In this document: positions 40,450 to 48,677 of the stretch, in pieces
How positions within the stretch are numbered: the first letter of the stretch is position 1
Layout of the letters: every line of letters starts with the position of its first letter
Source: CAVPXC01 sp963709505
GTDB taxonomy: Bacteria; Chloroflexota; Anaerolineae; JAAEKA01
Assembly: GCA_963709505.1 (NCBI GenBank)
Contig: CAVPXC010000019.1
Span: 124,001 to 188,000, forward strand
Direction of reading: 5' to 3'
Length of the DNA stretch: 64,000 bases
Notes under the pieces: model-generated
What the model was told of the DNA's origin: nothing
The model's input: the letters and a program-made list of their open reading frames with translations, nothing else
The model's database searches: none
Translations under genes and position numbers: made by a program

Positions 40450-42195
40450 TTACCAGGCGTCCGTGGCGCGCTCTGTGGCTGGCCAGCCACGCCCGGCCAC
40501 TTGCTCACCCGCATCGCTCTCTCGCTCATTCTGCGTCAATCGCATCCCCAGCCGGCCGCGCTGGGCGTTGATGAAGTGGCGGGCCTGGCGCACATAGTCC
40601 CGAGAGCCGGATTGGCGCAGCTTGTTGAGACCTACCTCGTTGACCATCCACCGCGTCGCATGGTCGTAGAAACGACTCGAATAGCGGCCTTGCACCCCCA
40701 GGTCGCGGTCGCTGCGCTCGGCCCAGTGTAGGCCGGAATAGACCCGGCCGGATACCGGCTCGTGGTACTTCGTGCCCTTGATCGGATAGGCGACGGTAGT
40801 GAGGAAGACGTCGGGGTTGGCCTTCTTGAGATGATCGACGGTGGCCTCGATGTCGGCGATCTCCTCGCCGTCGTAGCCCAACATGATAAACATGCCGACC
40901 TGAATGCCGCGCGCCTGCAGCATCTTGGTCTTAGCCTGCACGTCAGTCACGTCGGCCTTGCGCTTCATGGCGTCGAGGATGCGCTGCGAGCCGCTTTCCG
41001 CGCCGATCCACAGGCGATTGCAGCCCATCTCGGCCAGCGCGTCGATCACCTCGGCGTTCAGCCGGTCGGCGCGGCTGATGCACTCGAAGGGCAGGCGCAG
41101 CCCTCTTTGCTTCAATTCGGCCGCGTACTGCACGAACCAACGCGGGTTGATCGTAAGCACGTCGTCGGCGTACCACAGCTGGTCAGGGCGGTACCTCTCT
41201 GCGAGATATGCGACCTCGTTCACCACATCTTCCACGCTGCGCCGGCGGTGGGTCTCGCCGAAGACCGAGTGGCTGCACCAGGTACAGGTATACGGACAGC
41301 CGCGCGCGGTGATCAGCGAGACCGAACGCACGCCGTGGTGCGTTTGCCAGGTCTGCAGATAGCGCTCCAGGTCGATGGACTCCCGATCGGGCCAGGGCTG
41401 AGCCGACAGGTCGGGGATTTGGGGGCGTGGCGGGGTGCGCACCACCTGAACCTCTCCCCCGGCCCCTCCCCTAGGAAGGGAGGGGAGGGTAAAGAATTCA
41501 GCCTCCCTTTTTCCTGGAACGGAGGGGTCAGAGGAGTCGTCTTCCCCCTCACCTCTCCTCCTAGGGGAGGTGAGAGTGAAAAATCCAGCCGATTCTCTGC
41601 TTGGAAAGGAGGGAGCAGAGAAGCCCTCCGCTTCCCTCTCCGCTTCCCTCTCCGCTTCCCTCTCCGCTTCCCTCTCCGCTTCCCTCTCCGCTTCCGGCTC
41701 CGCTTCCGGCTCCCCTCTCCTCCTAGGGGAGGGGCTGGGGGAGGGGTTGAGATACGCAATCCCCCTGATCCTCTCCAACCCAGTCATTCCATGCTTCGCC
41801 AAGTGCGGAATCAGCTCCTCCAGCGTCAGCTCGCCCTCGCCGATCACCACCACGTCCGCGCCGGCAAGCAGATACTCGGCGGCATAGTGCGGCGGCTCCG
41901 GCCCGCCCAACGCGACCCGCGCGCCCAACTCCTTAGCCAGCCGCAGCATCCGTAGAACGCTCCGCTTGGTCATCAGGTTGGTATAGATGCCCATCAGCCC
42001 CGGCCGCGCCGCGCGCATTCGCTGTTCAAAGGCATCCCACGAGCTAAACGTGGAATCGAAGACCTCAACGTCAAAACCCTTGGCTCTCAGATGCGACGCG
42101 ACGTAAAGAAGCCCCAACGTCGGGTAGGGCTTCATCACCTTCTGCTCATGCGGGTCTTCCAAGAGGAAGTAGCCGTGGGTTAGTAGGATGTCCAT
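40450..42195 (-). CDS. B12-binding-domain radical SAM protein with a large in-frame repeat insert
   Basis: The start is ATG 42195 (MDILLTHGYFLLEDPHEQKV). Residues 1-155 form the B12-like Rossmann domain (PTLGLLYVASHLRAKG, VALGGPEPPHYAAEYL, DVVVIGEGELTLEEL). The radical SAM motif is ARGCPYTCTWCSHSVFG near residue 300, followed by WYADDVLTINPRW and GAESGSQRILDAMKRKA. About 95 residues between the domains (about 41450-41746) are encoded by repeats, including seven E-A-E-R-E-A copies, and are absent from related proteins in this window. The B12 and cluster residues are intact, so the core is probably functional. Substrate unknown. Confidence 0.85.
   Translation of the reverse strand: MDILLTHGYFLLEDPHEQKVMKPYPTLGLLYVASHLRAKGFDVEVFDSTFSSWDAFEQRMRAARPGLMGIYTNLMTKRSVLRMLRLAKELGARVALGGPEPPHYAAEYLLAGADVVVIGEGELTLEELIPHLAKHGMTGLERIRGIAYLNPSPSPSPRRRGEPEAEPEAEREAEREAEREAEREAEREAEGFSAPSFPSRESAGFFTLTSPRRRGEGEDDSSDPSVPGKREAEFFTLPSLPRGGAGGEVQVVRTPPRPQIPDLSAQPWPDRESIDLERYLQTWQTHHGVRSVSLITARGCPYTCTWCSHSVFGETHRRRSVEDVVNEVAYLAERYRPDQLWYADDVLTINPRWFVQYAAELKQRGLRLPFECISRADRLNAEVIDALAEMGCNRLWIGAESGSQRILDAMKRKADVTDVQAKTKMLQARGIQVGMFIMLGYDGEEIADIEATVDHLKKANPDVFLTTVAYPIKGTKYHEPVSGRVYSGLHWAERSDRDLGVQGRYSSRFYDHATRWMVNEVGLNKLRQSGSRDYVRQARHFINAQRGRLGMRLTQNERESDAGEQVAGRGWPATERATDAW
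41450..41746. repeat. Composite repeat insert within the radical SAM gene
   Basis: It contains several palindromic CTCCTAGGGGAGG-type elements (41470, 41560 and 41720 areas) and a perfect 12-base tandem CTCCGCTTCCCT repeated about six times at 41633-41700. The whole insert keeps the host gene in frame. Confidence 0.8.
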
Positions 42196-42225
42196 GCGGA
42201 AATTCAGGTCTGCTGGATCCGGAGG

Positions 42226-42331
42226 GGAAGAGCAGGATTTGCGGAATGGAGGGATCGGACCTAGTCGCCACGCCATAACCCGACATTCCAGCTAAGCTCC
42301 GATCCTTTCATTCCGAGAATCCTGTTCTTCC
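42226..42331. repeat. Imperfect 34-base inverted repeat between two genes
   Basis: The arms are 42226-42259 (GGAAGAGCAGGATT ... GGGATCGGA) and 42298-42331 (TCCGATCCTTTCATTCC ... CTTCC), matching at about 28 of 34 positions. It fills most of the gap between the radical SAM gene and the PPOX gene and looks like a miniature mobile palindrome. Confidence 0.65.
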
Positions 42332-42334
42332 CTC

Positions 42335-42733
42335 TTAGCCATCAGCCGAGACGTGCAGCGGCTCGATCTTGTAAATGACGCGCGTCTCGGCAGAGTTGCG
42401 GTAGGGATAGGTCTTGAGACCCAGGTACTTGTAGGCCAGCTTGTCGATCAGCGCGTCGGCGCCTTCTTCGGTGATCTCGACCACGCGGCCGCGGATCCCC
42501 AGCCGCCGGTACGGGTTTTCAGGATCCAGGATCGACAGCGCCACCCGTCCGTCGCGACGCATGTTGCGGTCTTTGAGCCGGCCCTTGGCGCTGTTGACCA
42601 GCACATGCGTGCCGTCGAAGTCGATCCAGATCGGCGTCACCTGCGGACTCCCGTCCGCCATAATGGTCGCCAGGTCGGCGAAGGCGCGCTTTTCGAAGAG
42701 GTCCAGGTATTTTTCTGGGATGGTAACGGTCAT
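42335..42733 (-). CDS. PPOX-class flavin/F420-dependent oxidoreductase
   Basis: The start is ATG 42733 behind AAAGGAG. The 132-residue split-barrel protein has FADLATIMADGSPQVTPIW, HVLVNSAKGRLKDRNMRRD, VALSILDPENPYRRLGIRG and the C-terminal YKYLGLKTYP. This set matches the pyridoxamine-phosphate-oxidase-like group that binds FMN or F420. It may reduce a small unsaturated molecule. Placed inside the radical SAM cluster, it could be a tailoring enzyme, but this is inferred. Confidence 0.85.
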   Translation of the reverse strand: MTVTIPEKYLDLFEKRAFADLATIMADGSPQVTPIWIDFDGTHVLVNSAKGRLKDRNMRRDGRVALSILDPENPYRRLGIRGRVVEITEEGADALIDKLAYKYLGLKTYPYRNSAETRVIYKIEPLHVSADG

Positions 42734-42775
42734 CTTGCCTAACTCCTTTACAGTTTGGGTGCATTGAATCTGCTT

Positions 42776-42963
42776 TGTAGGGGCAGGTCTTGCACCTGCC
42801 CGCTTCGTGGCGCAGGTGCAAGACCTGCCCATTGGCGTCTGTGCAGCCGGGGCAGGTGCAAGACCTGCCCGCATTTGGCGTCTGTGCAGCCGGGGCAGGT
42901 GCAAGACCTGCCCGCATTTGGCGTCTGTGCAGCCGGGGCAGGTGCAAGACCTGCCCCTACGCA
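42776..42963. repeat. GTAGGGGC palindrome element with 43-base internal tandem units
   Basis: The outer ends are TGTAGGGGCAGG (42776) and CCTGCCCCTACG (to 42962). Inside, GCAGGTGCAAGACCTGCCC stems are separated by a spacer TTGGCGTCTGTGCAGCCG, repeated about three times with a 43-base period. The same outer GTAGGGGC/GCCCCTAC ends occur in the element at 48475. It is not a CRISPR array because the spacers are identical. Confidence 0.85.
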
Positions 42964-43035
42964 TTGTCTCACGACAGCTTCGGCTGCGGCTTCAATCGCT
43001 CCACGATCCGCTTTTCCACGGGCGCCTGGTAGAAA

Positions 43036-44418
43036 TCACGGCGGCAGCGCCAGCGAGCAATTACGCTGCAGCGGCCGGCGAGGCCAGGTTTCTGGCCCCC
43101 AGGCAAAGCGGTTGTAGAACTTGAAACGCTCGATTCGTTCATACATCTCCTTGCTGACCCATGGACCGGACGAACCGACGAAGTCGAATTCGGCCCATTG
43201 GTCGAGGGTTGCAGGAAGAGTATACCCTTGGCGCACGACCGAGTCGGTGATGGACGATCCAGGATAGGGCTTGAAATAGAAAATCGGCGTCTCAAACTGC
43301 CTGCTCATGCTACGTAGGCGCTTCACCAGGCTTAAGCTAGCCTGCACGCTGGCGTCGGTTTCACCCGGAAATCCGACGATGAAGGGAAAGATCGCGCCAA
43401 TCCCGTGGCGGACACACAGCTCTGCACTCTTCAGCACCTGTTCGACCGAAATGTCCTTCTGCATCCAGTCCATCATGTCCTGAGCGCCAAACTCGACGCC
43501 GATCATCACCCGTCGCAGGCCGGAGCGCACACATAGGGCCATGACGTCATCACCCAGGCGCTCACCCTGGTCAGCGCGCATTGTGGCGGTCCAGGTGAAG
43601 GATCGATTGGTTGGCGCTCCGGCACCAGCGCCCAGGCGACGTAGAAACTCCTCGGCTACCGCCACCGCCCGCTCCCGATAGGTGAAAAATGTCTCGTCCT
43701 GAAATGCCAGGTCGGCGAAATGAAAGCGATGCCACAGCGCTTCGATTTCGTCACCCATGCGCGCTGGCTCCAGACCCGTCCAGCGCCGCTTGAAGACAAA
43801 CGGGTCGGCGCAGAAAGCGCAGCGAAAGAAGCAGCCGGTAGACGAGATGTAGTCGAACTGGCGTTCGCCCTTCAGCTTGAAATAGCGCTCGACTGGCAGG
43901 AGCTGATAATCGTGCGCTGGCAGGCTGTTCATATCCCGCATTGGCCGCGAGGGGTTGCGTACCGCCTGTCTATCCACCCGCTCAGCCGTGCCGGCTATCA
44001 GGTGGGGTTGATTTCGAGAGGCGCCGTCGGCTAGCCGCTCGACGAGCTCGGCAAACGTCTCCTCGCCCTGCCCTTGCACCGTGATGTCGATGCTGTGTTC
44101 CTCGAGCGTTTCTACAGGGAAAAGCGACGAATGCCAGCCGCCCCAAATCACCGGCAGGTCAGGATGCCTGGCCTTGACAGCGCGAGACACCAGCAGTGCG
44201 TCGCGAATCGGCGCGCCAGTCAGCACGGTCATGCCCAGGCAAAGCGCATCATCGACCTCGGCCAGCACGGCTGCGACCGGATCCTGCTCCAACCGGCCGT
44301 CGACGATGCGCACGTCGTATCTGGCCGGATCCAACGCGGATCCAACCGCCAACAGTGCCAGCGGCATGGTGTAGAAGACGGCTTGAGGGTTATAGAGAAC
44401 GACTTTTTGACGACACAT
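43036..44418 (-). CDS. B12-binding-domain radical SAM protein
   Basis: A 460-residue protein. N-terminal B12-like domain (VVLYNPQAVFYTMPLALLAV, VIWGGWHSSLFPVETL, ITVQGQGEETFAELVE). The cluster motif is TGCFFRCAFCADPFVF near residue 196. A DETFF segment, GVEFGAQDMMDWMQKDISVE and FIVGFPGETDASVQAS follow. Its N-terminus is similar to the 34.4-kb protein. Unknown substrate. It starts 6 bases after the neighbouring radical SAM gene, in the same operon. Confidence 0.87.
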   Translation of the reverse strand: MCRQKVVLYNPQAVFYTMPLALLAVGSALDPARYDVRIVDGRLEQDPVAAVLAEVDDALCLGMTVLTGAPIRDALLVSRAVKARHPDLPVIWGGWHSSLFPVETLEEHSIDITVQGQGEETFAELVERLADGASRNQPHLIAGTAERVDRQAVRNPSRPMRDMNSLPAHDYQLLPVERYFKLKGERQFDYISSTGCFFRCAFCADPFVFKRRWTGLEPARMGDEIEALWHRFHFADLAFQDETFFTYRERAVAVAEEFLRRLGAGAGAPTNRSFTWTATMRADQGERLGDDVMALCVRSGLRRVMIGVEFGAQDMMDWMQKDISVEQVLKSAELCVRHGIGAIFPFIVGFPGETDASVQASLSLVKRLRSMSRQFETPIFYFKPYPGSSITDSVVRQGYTLPATLDQWAEFDFVGSSGPWVSKEMYERIERFKFYNRFAWGPETWPRRPLQRNCSLALPP

Positions 44419-44424
44419 GACTGG

Positions 44425-45984
44425 TTATGAGCCTATACCGGAACTCTGGCTCTCTTGCGGACTAGGTGTAGCCGCCGCGGTTTGGCTCATTCCCGGGCCC
44501 AGCGGGCCGAGACCCTGATGTGGCGCGTTGGCGAGACGGTCGAGCTTCTGGCGGGCCAGCGGCAAGGTGGCCCGATGCACCACCATCGCGCCAATCTGGC
44601 GGACGCTTGGCTTGCCGGTGCGGTTGCGGCCGCTAGTGAGCGCGTGCCAGGTCTTGGTCGACCGGAACTCCTTGTGCAGCACGGTATGCAGCTGGCGGTA
44701 GAACTCGGTCATGTATGGACCCTGGTAGAGCATGGCCAGGTCGCCGGAATCCTGCCAGTTCTGCTTGACGCCCAACTCACCCTTGACTCGGTCGTAGAAG
44801 GCCGTGCCGGGCAACGGATAGCTTACCGACATGCCGATATCGTCGGGCTGGCAATCGCGCACCATCTGCAATGTCTTTTCGATATCCTCGCGCGTCTCGC
44901 CGGGATAGCCGAACTGGAGAAAAAAAGCCAGCTTGACGCCGGACGCGTGCAGCCGGCGGCTGGCTTCGTAGATCTGCTCGACGGTCGTGCCTTTCTCCAT
45001 AGCGTCCAGGACCTTTTGCGAGCCGGACTCGGCGCCGACCCACACGATTTGGCAGCCGGCCCGCCGCAGCGCGTCGATCGTGTTCCCACGCACCAGCAGG
45101 TCAACCCGGCTGAGGCACTTGAACGGCAGGCGAGCGTCCTGGTCTTCCACCGCGCCGGCGAAGCGCTCCATCCAGTCCGGCTTCAGCCCCATGATGTCGT
45201 CCACGAACCAGATGTGGTCGGGGTGATAGGTCTCCTTCAGCCACCTCAACTCGGCGGCTACGTTCTCCGGGCTGCGCGTGTTGTAGCGTTGGCCCCAGAT
45301 CGGTTTGGCGCACCAGTTACAGTGATAGGGACAGCCGCGCGTGGTGACCATGTTCATCGAGTAATAGCCGTGCCGCTCGCGCCAGAGCCGCTGATACGCG
45401 GAGATGTCGACCAGATCCCAAGCAGGGAACGGCAGGCTGTCCAGATCGCGAAGCATGGGGCGCGGTGGATTGACCTCTGGCAGGGTTAACTCGCCGGGTT
45501 GCGGGATCGCCAGCCCGAGAATCTGCTCGATCGGCCGCGCGCTGCGGCCGGTCAGAGAATCCATCAGCTCGCCCAAGGTGATCTCGCCCTCGCCCAGCAA
45601 GACGTAGTCGACGCCGCGTTGAAAGTAGTCCGCGGCGTGGTCGGTGGCGTCGGCGCCGCAGGCAATGACCAGGCAGCCGCGCTGTCGGGCCATCTCGACC
45701 ATGGTGAAGGCGGCTTCGCGCATGCGGAGAAGACACATCTTGCTGAGATAGTTGAAATTGTCCTCGTACAGCACCGCATAGCGCGGCTGGTGACGATCCA
45801 ACGCTTCGGCCCAGCGCTGCTCGGAATCGGCCAGCATGGCGTCAAACAGGGCCACATCGTAGCCTCGGGAACGCAGATAGCTGGCCGCGTACAACGTGCC
45901 CAGCGGTGGATAGGGCTGCATCGCCTCCCATAGCTTGGGGTCGAAGCGCAGGTAATAGGACTGGCCGAACAGAACTTCTGCCAT
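44425..45984 (-). CDS. B12-binding-domain radical SAM protein
   Basis: A 519-residue protein. B12-like domain: PYPPLGTLYAASYLRSRG, YAVLYEDNFNYLSK, VDYVLLGEGEITLGELM. The cluster motif is TTRGCPYHCNWCAKPIWG near residue 213, followed by WFVDDIMGLKPDWM, VGAESGSQKVLDAMEKGTT and QFGYPGETREDIEKTL. Its radical SAM core closely resembles the 42-kb protein, so the two may be duplicates with different substrates. A 45-residue Pro/Gln-rich tail ends the protein. It begins one base after the nucleotidyltransferase-like gene. Confidence 0.87.
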   Translation of the reverse strand: MAEVLFGQSYYLRFDPKLWEAMQPYPPLGTLYAASYLRSRGYDVALFDAMLADSEQRWAEALDRHQPRYAVLYEDNFNYLSKMCLLRMREAAFTMVEMARQRGCLVIACGADATDHAADYFQRGVDYVLLGEGEITLGELMDSLTGRSARPIEQILGLAIPQPGELTLPEVNPPRPMLRDLDSLPFPAWDLVDISAYQRLWRERHGYYSMNMVTTRGCPYHCNWCAKPIWGQRYNTRSPENVAAELRWLKETYHPDHIWFVDDIMGLKPDWMERFAGAVEDQDARLPFKCLSRVDLLVRGNTIDALRRAGCQIVWVGAESGSQKVLDAMEKGTTVEQIYEASRRLHASGVKLAFFLQFGYPGETREDIEKTLQMVRDCQPDDIGMSVSYPLPGTAFYDRVKGELGVKQNWQDSGDLAMLYQGPYMTEFYRQLHTVLHKEFRSTKTWHALTSGRNRTGKPSVRQIGAMVVHRATLPLARQKLDRLANAPHQGLGPLGPGMSQTAAATPSPQESQSSGIGS

Positions 45985-46946
45985 CTATGTTTCTCTTATC
46001 TGTCCGGCGTCGGACAGGCCATACTGTGCCAATTCGGCCTGGAACTCGCGCATGATGCGCCTGTCGTGACGGTCGAAATGGCCCTTGCAGACATCGGCGG
46101 TGAAAGCCACGCTGCCGCCTCGAACCTGGGCAATCTGGTTGAACTTGCGCACCTTGCGCTCCATCTCCCAGTGGTCCAGGCGGGCGCCCAGACCGCCGCT
46201 CAGTATCGCCTCGGCAGCCCGCTTGACCGCCCGCCCGAGGCGGCCCGGCTCGATAAAAGGCTCGCCGTTTGGCCCCCAGTGATGATTGGGATGAGGAGAG
46301 TCCTTAGCCTGGGGCAAAAAATCCTCGACCCAGCCATTGAGCTGCCGGGTCTGCCAATACACGTCTGCGCCGTAGAGAGGAACCATTTGCACTACTTCGC
46401 GGCGCCGAAGAGGGTGTGGTCGGGAAAAACGAGCTGCCGCTGCGATAAGAAGTAGTTGGGACAGAGTTCATCGCCCGCCAGGGCTGCCAGGCGCACGACC
46501 ATGATCACCAATGCGCGGCACAGCCATAATCTCCCCGGCTCGGTGACAATGAATACGTCGATATCATCCTGCGGCTCGACGTTGTTCACGGCCAGCGTAC
46601 CTGTCACCGCCACCATGCGCACGAAGGGCAAGTGGGCCAGGCAGGCGGCGTAGCGGCGGGCCGCCGGCCACATCTCTTGCGCAACTTGCTTGCGACGGCA
46701 GCGCAAGTCAAATAGACTATCCCGGCCGGACAGTGCGACATAGCCGTTGTGTCGTACAAAGAGCCCGCTTGCAACGCCTCTGTCTACCTGTTTGAGTATA
46801 GTTGTCGGCTCGGCAGATACCCCAAGATACCGGACGATCTCATTCGGCGTGAGTGGGTAGTCGAAGAGGTCGGCATAGACCAGGGTCTGCAGAATAGCCT
46901 GTTGGAGGAGCTTATCCTCACGCTGAATACTACCGTTGACTCGCAT
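45985..46946 (-). CDS. Nucleotidyltransferase-like protein, frameshifted
   Basis: The 5' part (46392-46946) has a winged-helix-like N-terminus (LVYADLFDYPLTPNEIVRYL) and VRMVAVTGTLAVNNVEPQDDIDVFIV. This matches a nucleotidyltransferase palm (V-T-G-[ST] ... D-D-I-D-x-F-I) with three acidic residues. The 3' part (45985-46392) has VVQMVPLYGADVYWQTRQLN and ends in an acidic-basic tail. Both halves read as one protein of about 320 residues if one base is added near 46405 (TLFG-RREVVQM). It heads the minus-strand operon and its substrate is unknown. Confidence 0.7.
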
Positions 46947-47344
46947 GTGTATCCTTAGGACGATACGGATAGTAGTCGCTGAGCTCGGACATTATATCGC
47001 AACCTGGGTTTACTGCAAATGAGCTGCGGAATCTACCACTACGCGTCACTGCTCAACCTGGCCTGAGAACCGCGGACACTTGCGCCTACGCGCAGTGCAG
47101 GTGTTGCAGAGGCGCGGATCAGAGCGGCGGCGCGGAGTTGAATAGGTCAGGAACTGTGGCTCACATTGAGAAGTTGCCTTTATCGAACTGACCAGACAAC
47201 ACTCAGATTACGACGTGTGGTGCCTCTCTGGATTGCCAATGCACAAAGGGCGCATTTAGCAGGCGCCTCTGGAGACTCGCACAAAACAACTCACTTGAAT
47301 ATACTGGGGCCATCATCGATGTTGGTTGTAAGGAGGAGACCTTC
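46947..47344. other. Divergent intergenic region with dispersed repeat copy 3
   Basis: About 400 bases between the minus-strand radical SAM operon and the DUF488 operon. It contains the TGAGAACCGCGGA repeat at 47064-47124 and a possible -10 TATACT at 47309. The long reading frame in this stretch has no family features. Confidence 0.5.
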
Positions 47345-47968
47345 GTGGACCGCCCAGGAGAGTCCGAGACAGACAACACAGACGCAGCCTCTCCCGTCTT
47401 TACGGTCGGCTATGGCGCCCGCAGCCTGGACGAGCTAGTCGCCGTGCTGCAGGCGCACGACATCGCCTTCCTGGTGGATGTGCGCTCGGCGCCGTACTCA
47501 CGTTTCAAACCGGAGTTCTCTAAGGACGCCCTGGAACGGGAGCTAAAGCATCGCGGCATTCGCTTCGTTTACTTGGGCGATGCGCTCGGCGGCCGGCCGA
47601 ATGACCCCGACTGCTACGTCGACGACAAGGTGGACTACGAGCGGGTCAAGCAGAAGGACTTCTACCGGGCGGGGATCGAGCGCTTGCGAACGGCCTGGCA
47701 GCGGAAGGTGCGTTTCGTAATCATGTGCAGCGAAGGCAAGCCGGAACAATGCCACCGCAGCAAGCTGATCGGCGAGACGCTGGCCGCCCTGGCGATCCCA
47801 GTGGCCCACATCGACGAAAACAACGTCCTTCGCAGCCAAGACGAGGTCATCCAACGGCTTACCGGCGGACAGCTCAGCCTGTTCGGCGATCAGGAGTTCA
47901 CCTCACGGAAGCGCTACGGTCCGGCACGGCCTGGCGGTATTCAGGAGGACGACGACGATGACGCCTGA
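47345..47968 (+). CDS. DUF488 domain protein (first of a tandem pair)
   Basis: Starts at a GTG behind AAGGAGGAG. The 207-residue product has the DUF488 pattern: FTVGYGARSLDELVAVLQAH, LVDVRSAPYSRFKPEF, RFVYLGDALGGRP and the Cys motif VIMCSEGKPEQCHRSKLIGE. The two Cys and nearby His/Glu are conserved in the family and may bind a metal or nucleotide; the biochemical role is unknown. A C-terminal acidic tail (QEDDDDDA) overlaps the next gene by 11 bases, which suggests tight coupling. It is the first gene of a DUF488-DUF488-RecQ operon. Confidence 0.88.
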   Translation: MDRPGESETDNTDAASPVFTVGYGARSLDELVAVLQAHDIAFLVDVRSAPYSRFKPEFSKDALERELKHRGIRFVYLGDALGGRPNDPDCYVDDKVDYERVKQKDFYRAGIERLRTAWQRKVRFVIMCSEGKPEQCHRSKLIGETLAALAIPVAHIDENNVLRSQDEVIQRLTGGQLSLFGDQEFTSRKRYGPARPGGIQEDDDDDA

Positions 47969-48449
47969 GTTCGTGACCATCGGCGTCTACGGCTTTGACG
48001 AGGCCGGCTTCTTCCAAGCACTTCAGAACGCCGGGGTGGATACTTTTTGCGACCTTCGGCGCCGCCGAGGTGTGCGCGGGTCGGCCTATGCCTTCGCCAA
48101 CAGCCAGCGGCTGCAAGGCCGCCTGGCCGAGCTCGGCATTCGCTACATCTATCGCGCTGACCTGGCGCCGAGCTTGGAGGTGCGCCGGGCACAGGAGACG
48201 GCCGACAAGGCGAACAAAACAGCCAAGCGTAAACGAACGGCCCTGGGAGCGGCCTTCGTTGAGGCGTACCGGCGGGAGTGCCTCGATGGCTTCGATAGCC
48301 ACCGGTTTGTGGTCGACCTGGGCGAGGAAGCGCTCGTGGTCGCGCTGTTCTGTGTTGAACGTTTGCCGGCGGCCTGCCATCGCTTACTTGTGGCCGAGCG
48401 GCTAGAAGTGGAGTTGGCGACAACTGTCAGGCATCTACTGCCCGACTGA
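47958..48449 (+). CDS. DUF488 domain protein (second of a tandem pair)
   Basis: A 163-residue relative of the preceding gene, in a different frame and overlapping it by 11 bases. It shows VTIGVYGFDEAGFFQALQNA, TFCDLRRRRGVRGSAYAFAN, IRYIYRADLAPS and VALFCVERLPAACHRLLVAE. The Cys-x-Glu and Cys-His pattern matches the first copy, but the N-terminal Y-G differs, so the two may form a heterodimer. A large palindromic element separates it from recQ. Confidence 0.88.
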   Translation: MTPEFVTIGVYGFDEAGFFQALQNAGVDTFCDLRRRRGVRGSAYAFANSQRLQGRLAELGIRYIYRADLAPSLEVRRAQETADKANKTAKRKRTALGAAFVEAYRRECLDGFDSHRFVVDLGEEALVVALFCVERLPAACHRLLVAERLEVELATTVRHLLPD

Positions 48450-48460
48450 GTATTTTTGTG

Positions 48461-48632
48461 GTATCTTCTCAATTTGTAGGGGCCAGGCCCTTGCGGTCGC
48501 CCGACGGGCAGGCGCAAGGCCGTGCCCCTACCTCGGATTCCCGACGGGCAGGCGCAAGGCCGTGCCCCTACCTCGGATTCCCGACGGGCAGGCGCAAGGC
48601 CGTGCCCCTACCTCGAATTATTGAGAAGATAC
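48461..48632. repeat. Palindromic element with 13-base terminal inverted repeats between DUF488 and recQ
   Basis: GTATCTTCTCAAT (48461-48473) and ATTGAGAAGATAC (48620-48632) are exact inverted ends. Inside are TGTAGGGGC (48475) and GCCCCTAC, with three tandem 49-base units, each ending GGCCGTGCCCCTACCTCG. It resembles the element at 42776 in its GTAGGGGC ends but has different internal sequence, and could be a miniature transposon or a processing hairpin. Confidence 0.85.
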
Positions 48633-48677
48633 TCTTTGTGCAATGAAAGTGTCCCACCCAATGGGAGGAGGAAACGA

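Noticed and set aside
40762..41955. Long plus-strand open frame (397 codons)
   Set aside because: It is antisense to the radical SAM gene, with no family motif; long antisense frames are expected at this GC content.
42776..42963. CRISPR-like array
   Set aside because: The repeats are palindromic stems with identical spacers and a 43-base period; CRISPR spacers should differ. No cas gene is nearby.
42755..43124. Several small open frames in the GTAGGGGC repeat
   Set aside because: They are translations of the repeat itself in different frames.
48475..48620. CRISPR-like array or coding start of RecQ
   Set aside because: Three identical units without variable spacers, and the real RecQ start with a strong ribosome binding site is downstream at 48678.
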